A stretch of 8,783 nucleotides of DNA from Deinococcus sp. Leaf326 (GTDB lineage: Bacteria; Deinococcota; Deinococci; Deinococcales; Deinococcaceae). The notes under the pieces were generated by a model, which had not been told where the DNA came from, searched no databases, and worked only from the letters and a program-made list of their open reading frames with translations. The stretch is taken from assembly GCF_001424185.1 (NCBI RefSeq), contig NZ_LMOM01000036.1, positions 1 to 8,783 of the forward strand. The letters are read 5' to 3'. The position numbers and the translations under genes are program-made. Of this stretch, positions 1-7,393 are shown in pieces (the stretch's first letter is position 1; each line of letters opens with the position of its first letter).

Positions 1-332
1 TTCCGTTGGGCAGGGCTACACAGACCTTGCACGTACACCGGGGCCCAGCGCTGCTGGGCTTGGTGGCGAAAACACGTGAGGAACGGAGAAAACCAAGTCG
101 GGAAGTGCCGGCTCCACTGCGGGCGTCGGGAAGGCTTTAACAAGAAGGTCAGCATCGCAGATGCTGACCAAGACCCTCTCCCTGAATATTCCCCGAAGTA
201 CAGCTAGTATCAACAGGGAGAGTTTAGGGGAATACAGGGCTATTTCCTATGCTACTCGTACGAGCTCGACGAGTTGGACACCCTATCAGCTCGTCGATGC
301 CGACCCCGTATCACCGCGCCATGACGCACGAG
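1..332. other. Left-edge region without a supported gene
   Basis: No convincing gene is visible in this stretch. One plus-strand frame is open from the window edge to a TAA at 138-140 and encodes a basic tail containing LLGLVAKTREERRKPSRE. It could be the C-terminus of a gene that starts outside the window, but I recognise no family and its third-position GC is only moderate. A hairpin follows at 147-169. Short blocks between 176 and 233 recur in inverted form: CTCTCCCT at 176-183 against AGGGAGAG at 215-222, and ATTCCCC at 188-194 against GGGGAAT at 227-233. This could be eroded mobile-element DNA, but that is a guess. Confidence 0.3.
147..169 (-). terminator. Hairpin, probable leftward intrinsic terminator
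   Basis: Perfect 10-bp inverted repeat: GGTCAGCATC at 147-156, loop GCA, GATGCTGACC at 160-169. On the minus strand the stem is followed by TTCTTGTT, a fair U-rich tract, so it could end transcripts coming from the serine hydrolase pseudogene whose TAG is at 333-335, about 165 nt upstream. On the plus strand no T-tract follows, although the hairpin lies 7 nt after the TAA at 138-140. The fold is clear; the terminator role is inferred. Confidence 0.55.
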
Positions 333-1630
333 CTACCGCTCCAACTCACCCAGCACAGGAACCAACCAGGACATTAACGGACGGATCTGGCGCTCGATGT
401 CAATGGAATCGAAGGTCTGACTTTCGTGGTTCAGGTACGCATAAGCCATGAGGCGTCCATTTGGAAGCTGGACCACGCCTGTCAGGGTCAGCAGGCGCCA
501 GCCACTGCCGGCTTTGGCGCCCCAGTACGTGTACTTGAACGGTGCGGCCTTGTCACGGCAGCACCCGTCGCTGAGCAGGGCCCGCATCAGAGTGTTGCTC
601 TGAGGATTCAGCCCGCCTTTGAGATGAAGGTAGGCCAGAAAGTCGGCGTACCCATGCGCGGTGCTGATATTCTGCAGCGCGGTGTTCAGCGCCGCGTCAT
701 AGTTGAGTCCTTTGAAATACACGTCGAGGGAGCGTTCTACAGCTGGTCCAGTGACCTGCAGACTCCGGGTATTCAGTTGGCTGGCGAAAGCAATTCTTTC
801 CTCGAGGGGCAACGCCTGGTACTGTTGCGCCGCACTCAGCATCACGTCCCGGCTGGTGGGCGGAATCAGTTCGGGAAACAGACCGGCCTGCGCGCCTCAT
901 AGGGCTTTGGTTGTTACCAGGGTCTGGGTGCAGGGGCTGCGTTCTGCCACCAGGGAGGCGATGCGTTCCGTCCCGACGGTCCGGTGCAGGATGTCCGCAG
1001 CCATGTTCTCGCTCTCTTTGATGGCAGCCTGTAAAAGATGCCGCACGGTGTTGGCGCCCTTGCTGTAAAACTCGATGGAACGGTTGGCTTCGGTCGTCGC
1101 CAGTGGCGTGTTCAGTGTCAACCGACCAGCCTCGATGTCGCGCAGTGTGGCCCAGAGCACTGCCGTTTTGTAGGCGCTGGCGAGCGGCATCACCCGGTTG
1201 ACCGGACCGATGGCGTAGGCCCGCACAGGCGCGGCTGTCTTGAGATCGCGTATATCGCGGCGTAGAAACTGACCTTGCCGGAGACCATGGCTGGCAGAGG
1301 AAGGGGCGGGAGCGGGGCGGTCACGGCGGGTCCACAGACGGCCGATGTGGGGACGCCAACACTCCCAGTTGCCAACGGCTGTGGCCCAAGCTGCAAGATC
1401 TGACCGACGTGCAGGACCGTGGTGGTCAGGCCGTTCAGGCGCTGAAGCTCAGACACAGGGATACCTGTCTGGCGGGAAATGCGGCTGAGGGTATCGCCGG
1501 CCTGGACCAGATACGTGGCCGCCGTGGTCCTGGCAGGAGGCGCGATCGGCGACGTCGCCAGCGCGCTGTTTAGCAGAAGGCTCGCCAGGAGAAAGCCGTA
1601 GATCCTCGTTCGGTTGAAAGTCAGCGCCAT
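333..1630 (-). pseudogene. Broken secreted LysM plus serine beta-lactamase-like hydrolase
   Basis: Read leftward from ATG 1628-1630 (preferred over an upstream in-frame start because a signal peptide begins here), the gene encodes a hydrophobic signal sequence (about residues 1-26, ending SALA), one LysM peptidoglycan-binding domain (about 40-82: YLVQAGDTLSRISRQTGIP), a Pro-rich linker and the start of a catalytic domain (GKVSFYAAIY). Near 1249-1251 the frame is lost. One added base there would restore IYRDLKTAAPVRAYAIGP and lead into PLASAYKTAVLW, the SxxK nucleophile motif, and then an S-E-N motif (KESENMAADILH). A TGA at 897-899 interrupts the same frame again, most simply a Trp-to-stop change. 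Beyond it the frame continues GAQAGLFPELIPPTSRDVM through a K-A-G-S-G motif (AKAGSGWRLL) to TAG at 333-335. The repaired length is about 432 residues. Motif order fits class A beta-lactamase-fold serine hydrolases, but I see no clear ExxLN, so a cell-wall role is as likely as drug hydrolysis. Two independent lesions favour decay over sequencing error. Confidence 0.8.
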
Positions 1631-1673
1631 TCTGCTTTCAAGATAAGTGGGGCAGTGGGCCGGTAGGGCAGAA

Positions 1674-1690
1674 TTGACCGCTGTGGTCAA
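1674..1690. promoter_or_regulatory. Palindrome TTGACC-N5-GGTCAA upstream of the LysM hydrolase
   Basis: Perfect 6-bp inverted repeat (1674-1679 and 1685-1690) separated by 5 bp, lying 44-60 nt upstream of the pseudogene ATG at 1630. Read leftward, its first half TTGACC could serve as a -35 hexamer, but no good -10 is visible 17 nt further on. It could be an operator for a dimeric regulator. No assigned partner is visible in the window. Confidence 0.3.
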
Positions 1691-1928
1691 CGGCTGGAGA
1701 TGCGCTGTAGACGTATCGTTGCCACCGAACGTCCAACAGAAACAGACCGGAGAGCTCAACTGAGGCGATGGGATTTTCGGCGACGACATTCAGCTGTTCG
1801 ATATGCCCTTTCTCTTCACCAGCACGTTAATTTCCTCAAGTGGCAGTTACTGGGGTATGCCGCGCAAGGAGGACGTCTCCCCGCCCTTTCCGTCTTCCGC
1901 CGACGGCTTGGCGCGCCATAGATGCCTG
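1691..1928. other. Intergenic stretch with no recognised gene
   Basis: Lies between the two divergent transcription units. A plus-strand frame is open from 1764 to TAA 1959-1961, with a possible ATG at 1803 giving 52 residues, but it has no ribosome binding site and resembles no family I know. It also runs into the methyltransferase promoter region. I treat the stretch as non-coding. Confidence 0.4.
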
Positions 1929-1966
1929 TTGACGGCTCTACACCATCATGCAACAATTTAAGTTGC
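1929..1966 (+). promoter_or_regulatory. Putative promoter and operator of the methyltransferase-Rrf2-flavoprotein operon
   Basis: A perfect inverted repeat, GCAAC at 1950-1954 and GTTGC at 1962-1966 with an AT-only 7-bp centre (AATTTAA), lies 45 nt before the methyltransferase ATG. It overlaps any plausible core promoter: TTGACG at 1929-1934 with AACAAT 17 nt later at 1952-1957, or alternatively a TANNNT-type TAGACT at 1971-1976. Because the operon encodes an Rrf2-family regulator, and this family commonly autoregulates through dyad sites overlapping its promoter, this is the best candidate operator. The palindrome is seen directly; its role is inferred. Confidence 0.5.
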
Positions 1967-2010
1967 GATATAGACTCCTTGTCTCTACTGCGCTTTATAG
2001 GAGCCGTGCT

Positions 2011-2661
2011 ATGACCGAATCCACCCCATCAGACCGCAGTGAAGCTGAACAGTATTGGGAAGCCCGTTACCAAAACACCCCCAAACCCTGGACCGGACGA
2101 CCCAATGCCCTCATGGCACGCTGGTCCGAAACTCTTCCCACAAGCACCGCCCTTGATCTCGGCTGTAGTGAGGGCAACAGCTCCGTCTGGCTCGCCCAGC
2201 AGGGCTGGCAGGTCACGGGTGTCGATATCTCGACCACGGCCCTCACCCGGGCAGCCCAGCATGTAGCAGACGCAGGCGTTGCAGAGCGCATCGACTTTCA
2301 GCAACACGACATGGAATACACCTTCCCGGAAGGTCAGTTCTCGTTCGTCTATGCCCTGTACCTTCAGTCACCCGTCGCCTTCCCACGCGACACCGTTCTG
2401 AGAAAGGCCGCCAGAGCCGTACAGCCAGGCGGCGTGCTGCTCATCATCGAGCACGCCTCTTCTCCATCTTGGGCGCCTCAGATGAAGCAGTTCCCTACCC
2501 CACAGCAGGCGCTTGCCACTCTTGATCTGAATCTCGATCAGTGGGACACGCTGTTTCTCGGCGCTCCAGAACGCGAGGTCACGGAGATGAAAGGACCGAA
2601 CGGCGAGACTGGCGTGGTCACCGACAACATTATTGCGCTCCGACGCAAAAGCGGGTACTGA
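2011..2661 (+). CDS. Class I SAM-dependent methyltransferase
   Basis: Small soluble methyltransferase of 216 residues. The SAM-binding motif I is [15 protein letters not shown] (residues 48-62), followed by the acidic residue of motif II in VTGVDIS (D72), a motif IV/post-I region around HDMEY (99-103), and [13 protein letters not shown] (137-149) as the post-core strand. The N-terminus [10 protein letters not shown]...WTGRPNALM is typical of the family often found beside thioredoxin-reductase-like flavoproteins and small regulators. I chose ATG 2011 over an in-frame ATG at 1948 because AGGAG at 1999-2003 is spaced 7 nt from it and because homologues of this type start near the EQYW motif. The substrate is unknown. 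Given the flavoprotein partner, a thiol or other soft nucleophile of a toxic small molecule is a reasonable guess. First gene of a three-gene operon, with 76 nt to the regulator. Confidence 0.85.
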   Translation: MTESTPSDRSEAEQYWEARYQNTPKPWTGRPNALMARWSETLPTSTALDLGCSEGNSSVWLAQQGWQVTGVDISTTALTRAAQHVADAGVAERIDFQQHDMEYTFPEGQFSFVYALYLQSPVAFPRDTVLRKAARAVQPGGVLLIIEHASSPSWAPQMKQFPTPQQALATLDLNLDQWDTLFLGAPEREVTEMKGPNGETGVVTDNIIALRRKSGY

Positions 2662-2737
2662 CCAAGATCGCTGTAGTGCCCATGCGCTCTCCTCCTCCAG
2701 CTTGCTCCTCTGGTGCTCACGAAACACAATGGGTTCC

Positions 2738-3202
2738 ATGAAACGTGACAGTCGCTTGTCCGGGATCCTGCACATCCTGCTGCATATGGCGGATCAGCCC
2801 AAGCCGCTCACCTCCGAACTGCTTGCCAAAGCGATGGACACCAATCCTGTGATTGTCCGGCGCATCATGTCGGGTTTACGTGAACGCGGCTACGTCCACT
2901 CCGAAAAGGGACATGGGGGTGGGTGGACCCTGGCCTGCGACCTCGCCACCATCACTTTGAACGACGTGTATACCGCGCTGGGCTCCCCCTCGCTGCTGGC
3001 TATCGGGAACCGCACTGAAGCGCCTGGCTGTCTGGTGGAACAGGCGGTCAATGCGGCGCTCAATCAGGCTTTTCAGGATGCGGAAAACCAGCTCCTTGCG
3101 CGCTTGGGTGAAGTGACCCTGGCCGATCTACGGACAGATATCCGTCGCCGTACCCCAACAGGTCAGCCTCCTGAGCCACTGGAGATCACACATGCATCAT
3201 GA
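2738..3202 (+). CDS. Rrf2-family transcriptional regulator (YwnA-like)
   Basis: 154-residue winged-helix DNA-binding protein. Helix-turn-helix residues are about 25-55 ([20 protein letters not shown]) and the wing is [10 protein letters not shown] (58-67), the signature of Rrf2 proteins. It has only two cysteines, C67 and C98, so the three-cysteine Fe-S ligand set of IscR and NsrR is missing. C98, in EAPGCLVEQ, could still be a redox or thiol sensor. ATG 2738 ([18 protein letters not shown]) gives the usual family N-terminus. ATG 2729 in the same frame is an alternative. Neither start has a good Shine-Dalgarno, so translation may be coupled or weak. The 3' end overlaps the flavoprotein start by 11 nt. 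Probable repressor of its own operon through the palindrome at 1950-1966, with the inducer unknown. Confidence 0.85.
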   Translation: MKRDSRLSGILHILLHMADQPKPLTSELLAKAMDTNPVIVRRIMSGLRERGYVHSEKGHGGGWTLACDLATITLNDVYTALGSPSLLAIGNRTEAPGCLVEQAVNAALNQAFQDAENQLLARLGEVTLADLRTDIRRRTPTGQPPEPLEITHAS

Positions 3203-4085
3203 CGTCATCATCGTCGGCGGAAGTTTTGCTGGCCTCTCGGCCGCTCTGTACATCGCTCGGACGCGTCGTTCCGTCTGCGTTCTCGATACCCATTCCCCCC
3301 GCAACCGCTTCGCGTCGCAGGCGCATGGCTTCTTGACTCAGGATGGCCAGTCACCCCGGGACATCCTGAATACCGCGCGCTCACAGGTTGCAGCCTATCC
3401 GACGGTTAGCCTCAAGGATGGCCAGGCCGTCAGCGCCACCCGAGAGGAAAGCGGATTCAGTATTACGTTGGCGACGGGGGAGGTCATGAGCAGTCATCTT
3501 CTGATTCTCGCCTTCGGTGTGCGCGACGAGCTGCCCGACCTTCCAGGACTGGGGGAACGATGGGGCCATTCCGTTCTGCACTGTCCCTACTGTCACGGCT
3601 ATGAATTTGCTAGTCAGCGTTTGGGGGTGCTGTATACCTCGCCGATGTCATTCCACCAGTCGCTGCTGATCGCTGAGTGGGGTCCGACGACCCTTTATCT
3701 CAACGGTCATCCCGGGCCCGACCCAGAGTCGCGTGCGAAACTCGAGGCGCGTGGGGTAGAAATCGAACCCGCACGCATCGAAGTCCTGCATGGCGCAGAG
3801 AAAACCCTCTCTAGCTTGGAACTTGAGGGTGGGAGAAGAGTGCCAATTGCCGCTCTGTATCTTGGCTCTCGTACCCACCTGAACAGCGATATCGCCCAAC
3901 AGCTCGGGTGTGAACTTGAGGACGGTGCGTTTGGGAAAGTCATCCGGGTCAATGAGATGAAAGAGACTACCGTCCCCGGCGTCTTCGCAGCAGGAGATAT
4001 CACGCGCACGGCACACACCATCACTTGGGCTAACACGGATGGAGTGACAGCAGCTCTAAGTGCTCATCGGTCCATGATCATGTAA
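3192..4085 (+). CDS. Thioredoxin-reductase-like FAD-dependent oxidoreductase
   Basis: 297 residues. The N-terminal FAD-binding Rossmann motif is [17 protein letters not shown] (6-22). The redox-active dithiol is C131-P-Y-C134 followed by HGYE, and the C-terminal FAD-contact motif is [10 protein letters not shown] (261-270). The central segment where thioredoxin reductases carry the NADPH-binding GxGxxA motif reads [16 protein letters not shown] (144-159) and lacks that motif. This arrangement resembles TrxR-like flavoproteins that oxidise dithiols with oxygen or use another donor (the HlmI/GliT type, CxxCHG[WY]E) rather than classical TrxB. It overlaps the Rrf2 gene by 11 nt, implying translational coupling. 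An IS3-family element begins 10 nt after the TAA, so any original downstream gene or terminator has been separated from it. The family assignment is firm; the dithiol-oxidase idea is inference. Confidence 0.85.
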   Translation: MHHDVIIVGGSFAGLSAALYIARTRRSVCVLDTHSPRNRFASQAHGFLTQDGQSPRDILNTARSQVAAYPTVSLKDGQAVSATREESGFSITLATGEVMSSHLLILAFGVRDELPDLPGLGERWGHSVLHCPYCHGYEFASQRLGVLYTSPMSFHQSLLIAEWGPTTLYLNGHPGPDPESRAKLEARGVEIEPARIEVLHGAEKTLSSLELEGGRRVPIAALYLGSRTHLNSDIAQQLGCELEDGAFGKVIRVNEMKETTVPGVFAAGDITRTAHTITWANTDGVTAALSAHRSMIM

Positions 4086-4092
4086 GAGGTCA

Positions 4093-4095
4093 GAG
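4093..4095. repeat. Left copy of GAG target-site duplication
   Basis: GAG directly abuts the left inverted repeat at 4096, and an identical GAG (5369-5371) abuts the right one. A 3-bp duplication is normal for IS3-family insertion. A 3-bp match can also arise by chance. Confidence 0.6.
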
Positions 4096-4133
4096 TGGAC
4101 TGACCCCCCAGGAGCGGACCAGGAGGCAAGGCA
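4096..4133 (+). repeat. Left terminal inverted repeat of the IS3-family element
   Basis: 38-bp imperfect repeat. 27 of 38 positions match the reverse complement of 5331-5368, including the blocks GAGCGGACC (4112-4120) and GGCAAG (4125-4130). Confidence 0.85.
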
Positions 4134-4142
4134 CTTCGCACT

Positions 4143-4162
4143 CGTCAGCCCGTAGGCTGACG
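4143..4162 (+). promoter_or_regulatory. Hairpin between IS left end and orfA
   Basis: Perfect 8-bp stem CGTCAGCC / GGCTGACG with a CGTA loop, ending 6 nt before the orfA Shine-Dalgarno. Many insertion sequences place such a stem near the left end, where it limits transposase synthesis from readthrough transcripts. That role is inferred here. Confidence 0.5.
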
Positions 4163-4179
4163 GCACCGAAGGAGCCCCT

Positions 4180-5330
<1,151 letters not shown>

Positions 5331-5333
<3 letters not shown>

Positions 5334-5368
5334 CTTGCCCTGCGGTCCGCTCAATTGGGTTCACTCCA
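5331..5368 (-). repeat. Right terminal inverted repeat of the IS3-family element
   Basis: Reverse complement matches 4096-4133 at 27 of 38 positions. The outer tip is TCCA, and the inner edge overlaps the orfB stop codon. Confidence 0.85.
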
Positions 5369-5371
5369 GAG
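5369..5371. repeat. Right copy of GAG target-site duplication
   Basis: GAG directly after the IS right end, identical to 4093-4095. Confidence 0.6.
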
Positions 5372-5418
5372 CTTAAAGCCCATGCGGGACGCTGAAACCA
5401 CTGGAGTTGAACGTAGAA

Positions 5419-5440
5419 AAGGCGACCCGGAGGTCGCCTT
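5419..5440 (-). terminator. Strong intrinsic terminator, probably bidirectional
   Basis: Perfect 9-bp stem AAGGCGACC (5419-5427) / GGTCGCCTT (5432-5440) with a CGGA tetraloop. Leftward, the stem runs into TTTTCTAC, a good U-tract, about 50 nt past the HNH stop codon. Rightward, it is followed by the weaker GATTTCTCTA. It should separate HNH transcription from the IS. Confidence 0.75.
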
Positions 5441-5493
5441 GATTTCTCTAATATAGCCGGTTATGCAGGCTCAGTCAACTCTATCCACCGCAT

Positions 5494-5823
5494 TCAAGCC
5501 TTCTTCGTCTGGATCGGCAAAATGCCATCGAAGAGAGTACCCTTACGCCCTTCCTTGACGCCTTGGAGGAAGTCAGGGAAGAGGAACGCCATGCCACGCT
5601 TCTCACAGCGGAGGTGATGCTCGACGTGCGCGTGATAGGCCTGGGAAGGCAGGACCAGCAGGTTGTCAGGGTGATTGTTGGTGCTGTCGCCGTCACGGTG
5701 GTGAACGATCTCGCCTGGGAGGAGGGGGCGACCAAGGCGTTCGGCGGCAATGAGGCGGTGAGCCAGAACCTGCTTGCCCGTGATCTGATCTTTCTGTGTG
5801 GCATATCGCTTCCGCCGGCGCAT
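5494..5823 (-). CDS. HNH endonuclease (HNH_3-like, free-standing)
   Basis: 109 residues, basic at the N-terminus. Core motif HRLIAAERLGRPLLPGEIVH then H42-RDGDSTNN-H51-PDN, followed by LLVLPSQAYHAHVEHH (55-70). This is the beta-beta-alpha-metal HNH fold, with H41/H42, N54 and the distal histidines around 64-70 as likely catalytic and metal-binding residues. Such small proteins occur in phages and mobile DNA as homing or packaging-type nucleases, or simply as cargo. There is no AP2 or other added DNA-binding domain. The Shine-Dalgarno is weak. The gene faces left toward the terminator at 5419-5440 and diverges from the arsenic operon. No partner methylase or phage gene lies beside it, so its role is open. 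Confidence 0.8.
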   Translation of the reverse strand: MRRRKRYATQKDQITGKQVLAHRLIAAERLGRPLLPGEIVHHRDGDSTNNHPDNLLVLPSQAYHAHVEHHLRCEKRGMAFLFPDFLQGVKEGRKGTLFDGILPIQTKKA

Positions 5824-5978
5824 GCGTCATTGTGCTTGAACGTCTATGCCTTAAACCCGCCTCGATGCGAAGGGGTGGCGCTTTTTATGCGGTATCTGGG
5901 GTGGAAGGAAAGGGGATTTTTCTTGAAGAGAAGCCATCAGGCCCTCCGCCCGCCCTTCGTGCCAAGCCACCGAATACA

Positions 5979-5995
5979 ATCAATAGAATAGATAT
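5979..5995 (+). promoter_or_regulatory. Putative leaderless arsR promoter with overlapping operator
   Basis: TAGAAT (5984-5989) fits a TANNNT -10 element and lies 6 nt before the arsR ATG at 5996, with no Shine-Dalgarno between them, so transcription probably starts at or next to the A of the ATG. An imperfect dyad ATCAAT-AGA-ATAGAT (5979-5993, 5 of 6 pairs) overlaps the -10 and is a candidate ArsR operator. No clear -35 is visible. All of this is inferred from sequence. Confidence 0.5.
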
Positions 5996-6316
5996 ATGGC
6001 TCCTTACCCTGCTCCTACTGTCCTTGATCAGCTCAAAGTGCTCGCCCAGGACACTCGGTACGCTCTAATCCGGCACATGGCTGAGGGCGAACGCTGCGTC
6101 TGTGATCTCGAGGACCTGCTTGGCCTTCCGCAGTCCAAGGTGTCGTACCATCTGGGCATTCTCAAGGAAGCTGGCCTCGTTATCTCCGAACAGCGTGGAA
6201 AAAACACGTATTACACCCTTCAGACCACCCCACTTTTCCTCCTGGGGGGACAGCTTCTCACTGATCTCTTCCCCGAGCATCCTACCCTGATACATCAACC
6301 TAAATCGGTGTGTTAG
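5996..6316 (+). CDS. arsR: ArsR-family metalloregulator (arsenic type)
   Basis: 106-residue winged-helix repressor. Residues 32-41, ERCVCDLEDL, match the classic ELCVCDL metal-binding box in helix alpha3, with C34 and C36 as arsenite/antimonite ligands. The recognition helix is LPQSKVSYHLGILKEAGLV (44-62) and the wing is RGKNTYYTL (67-75). The third thiol known from plasmid R773 ArsR (the residue just after CVC-D-L) is not seen, but a terminal C106 may contribute. It lacks a Shine-Dalgarno and appears leaderless. It should repress this operon and release it when trivalent arsenic binds. Only 9 nt separate it from arsC. Confidence 0.9.
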   Translation: MAPYPAPTVLDQLKVLAQDTRYALIRHMAEGERCVCDLEDLLGLPQSKVSYHLGILKEAGLVISEQRGKNTYYTLQTTPLFLLGGQLLTDLFPEHPTLIHQPKSVC

Positions 6317-6325
6317 CGTAACGAT

Positions 6326-6787
<462 letters not shown>

Positions 6788-6810
6788 GTCGCCGTGCAAG
6801 GAGATTCAGC

Positions 6811-7350
6811 ATGACTCAGACGATTCCTGGTCTCCATGACCAGAGCACCACGCAACACGTCATCTCTGCGCTCCGGACACCTCCCCAGCGACCTCTGGAG
6901 TTTCATCTCTATGGTGAGGTGTTGGTACCCGCCGGGTATCACGTCACTGAGGTGAAAGCCGTAATGATCGAAGCGATGGACTGTGGGGGGCAGGCCTCTT
7001 CCTGGCGGGAGACAGTCATTCAGCTGATGGACGGGTCGGTGGAAGAAGCGAAGGGGGGCTTCATGACCAACCGAAAGTTCCTGGCGATCTATAACCGCGT
7101 GGTAAAGCGTGTACCCGTGCGGGATGAGGCGCAGATCCGGTTCGAGTATGGGACTGCGGCAGCGCCAGCTCTACAGTACGGGGTGACTCACATCGAGAGC
7201 CGCACCGACCGCATCATGGTTCATCTCCGCCCTCCAGCCGTGCAGTGCAAGGCAGGAGAGAAGTGCGGCATCCCCACAGAAGCGTCAGGGGAAACCTGCG
7301 CGCCAGACTCTGGCTGTTGCGGACCTCAAGCCCCGATCTCTCTGAGCTGA
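6811..7350 (+). CDS. DUF6428-family protein with cysteine-rich tail
   Basis: 179 residues, preceded by AAGGAG (6798-6803) at 7-nt spacing. The conserved core reads [20 protein letters not shown] (28-47), then DCGG (57-60), [11 protein letters not shown] (65-75), FLAIYNRV (90-97) and IRFEYG (109-114), matching the family named DUF6428, which is known from arsenic resistance operons and has no established biochemistry. After residue 140 comes a separate tail carrying five cysteines: C146, C152, C163, and the vicinal pair C169-C170. Vicinal and closely spaced thiols bind As(III) in ArsA, ArsD and ArsR, so a chaperone or sequestering role is plausible, but inferred. C58 in the DCGG motif may take part. 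No signal peptide or membrane segment is visible, so it should be cytoplasmic. Confidence 0.8.
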   Translation: MTQTIPGLHDQSTTQHVISALRTPPQRPLEFHLYGEVLVPAGYHVTEVKAVMIEAMDCGGQASSWRETVIQLMDGSVEEAKGGFMTNRKFLAIYNRVVKRVPVRDEAQIRFEYGTAAAPALQYGVTHIESRTDRIMVHLRPPAVQCKAGEKCGIPTEASGETCAPDSGCCGPQAPISLS

Positions 7351-7393
7351 ATAGCGTATGCGGGCAAGCGCCTTCCTGTGATTCGCTCTAGGG

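Noticed and set aside
426..902. Plus-strand open frame of about 158 residues across the pseudogene
   Set aside because: The minus strand here encodes conserved serine hydrolase sequence with the KxG motif. The plus frame shows no motif and no ribosome binding site.
1803..1961. Possible 52-residue plus-strand small protein upstream of the methyltransferase
   Set aside because: It has no Shine-Dalgarno, no recognisable sequence, and its end overlaps the candidate operator.
5401..5413. CTGGAGTTGAACG, resembling the inverted IS right end, considered as a second IS end
   Set aside because: The match is short and needs a one-base gap, and no further transposase sequence is nearby.
5855..5886. Weak stem around CGCC...GGCG followed by CTTTTTA, considered as a rightward terminator
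   Set aside because: Only 4 bp pair cleanly around a large loop, and no rightward gene upstream needs it.
5563..5991. Plus-strand open frame of about 142 residues leading to arsR
   Set aside because: Its first two thirds are antisense to the HNH motif, and its end runs through the arsR promoter region.
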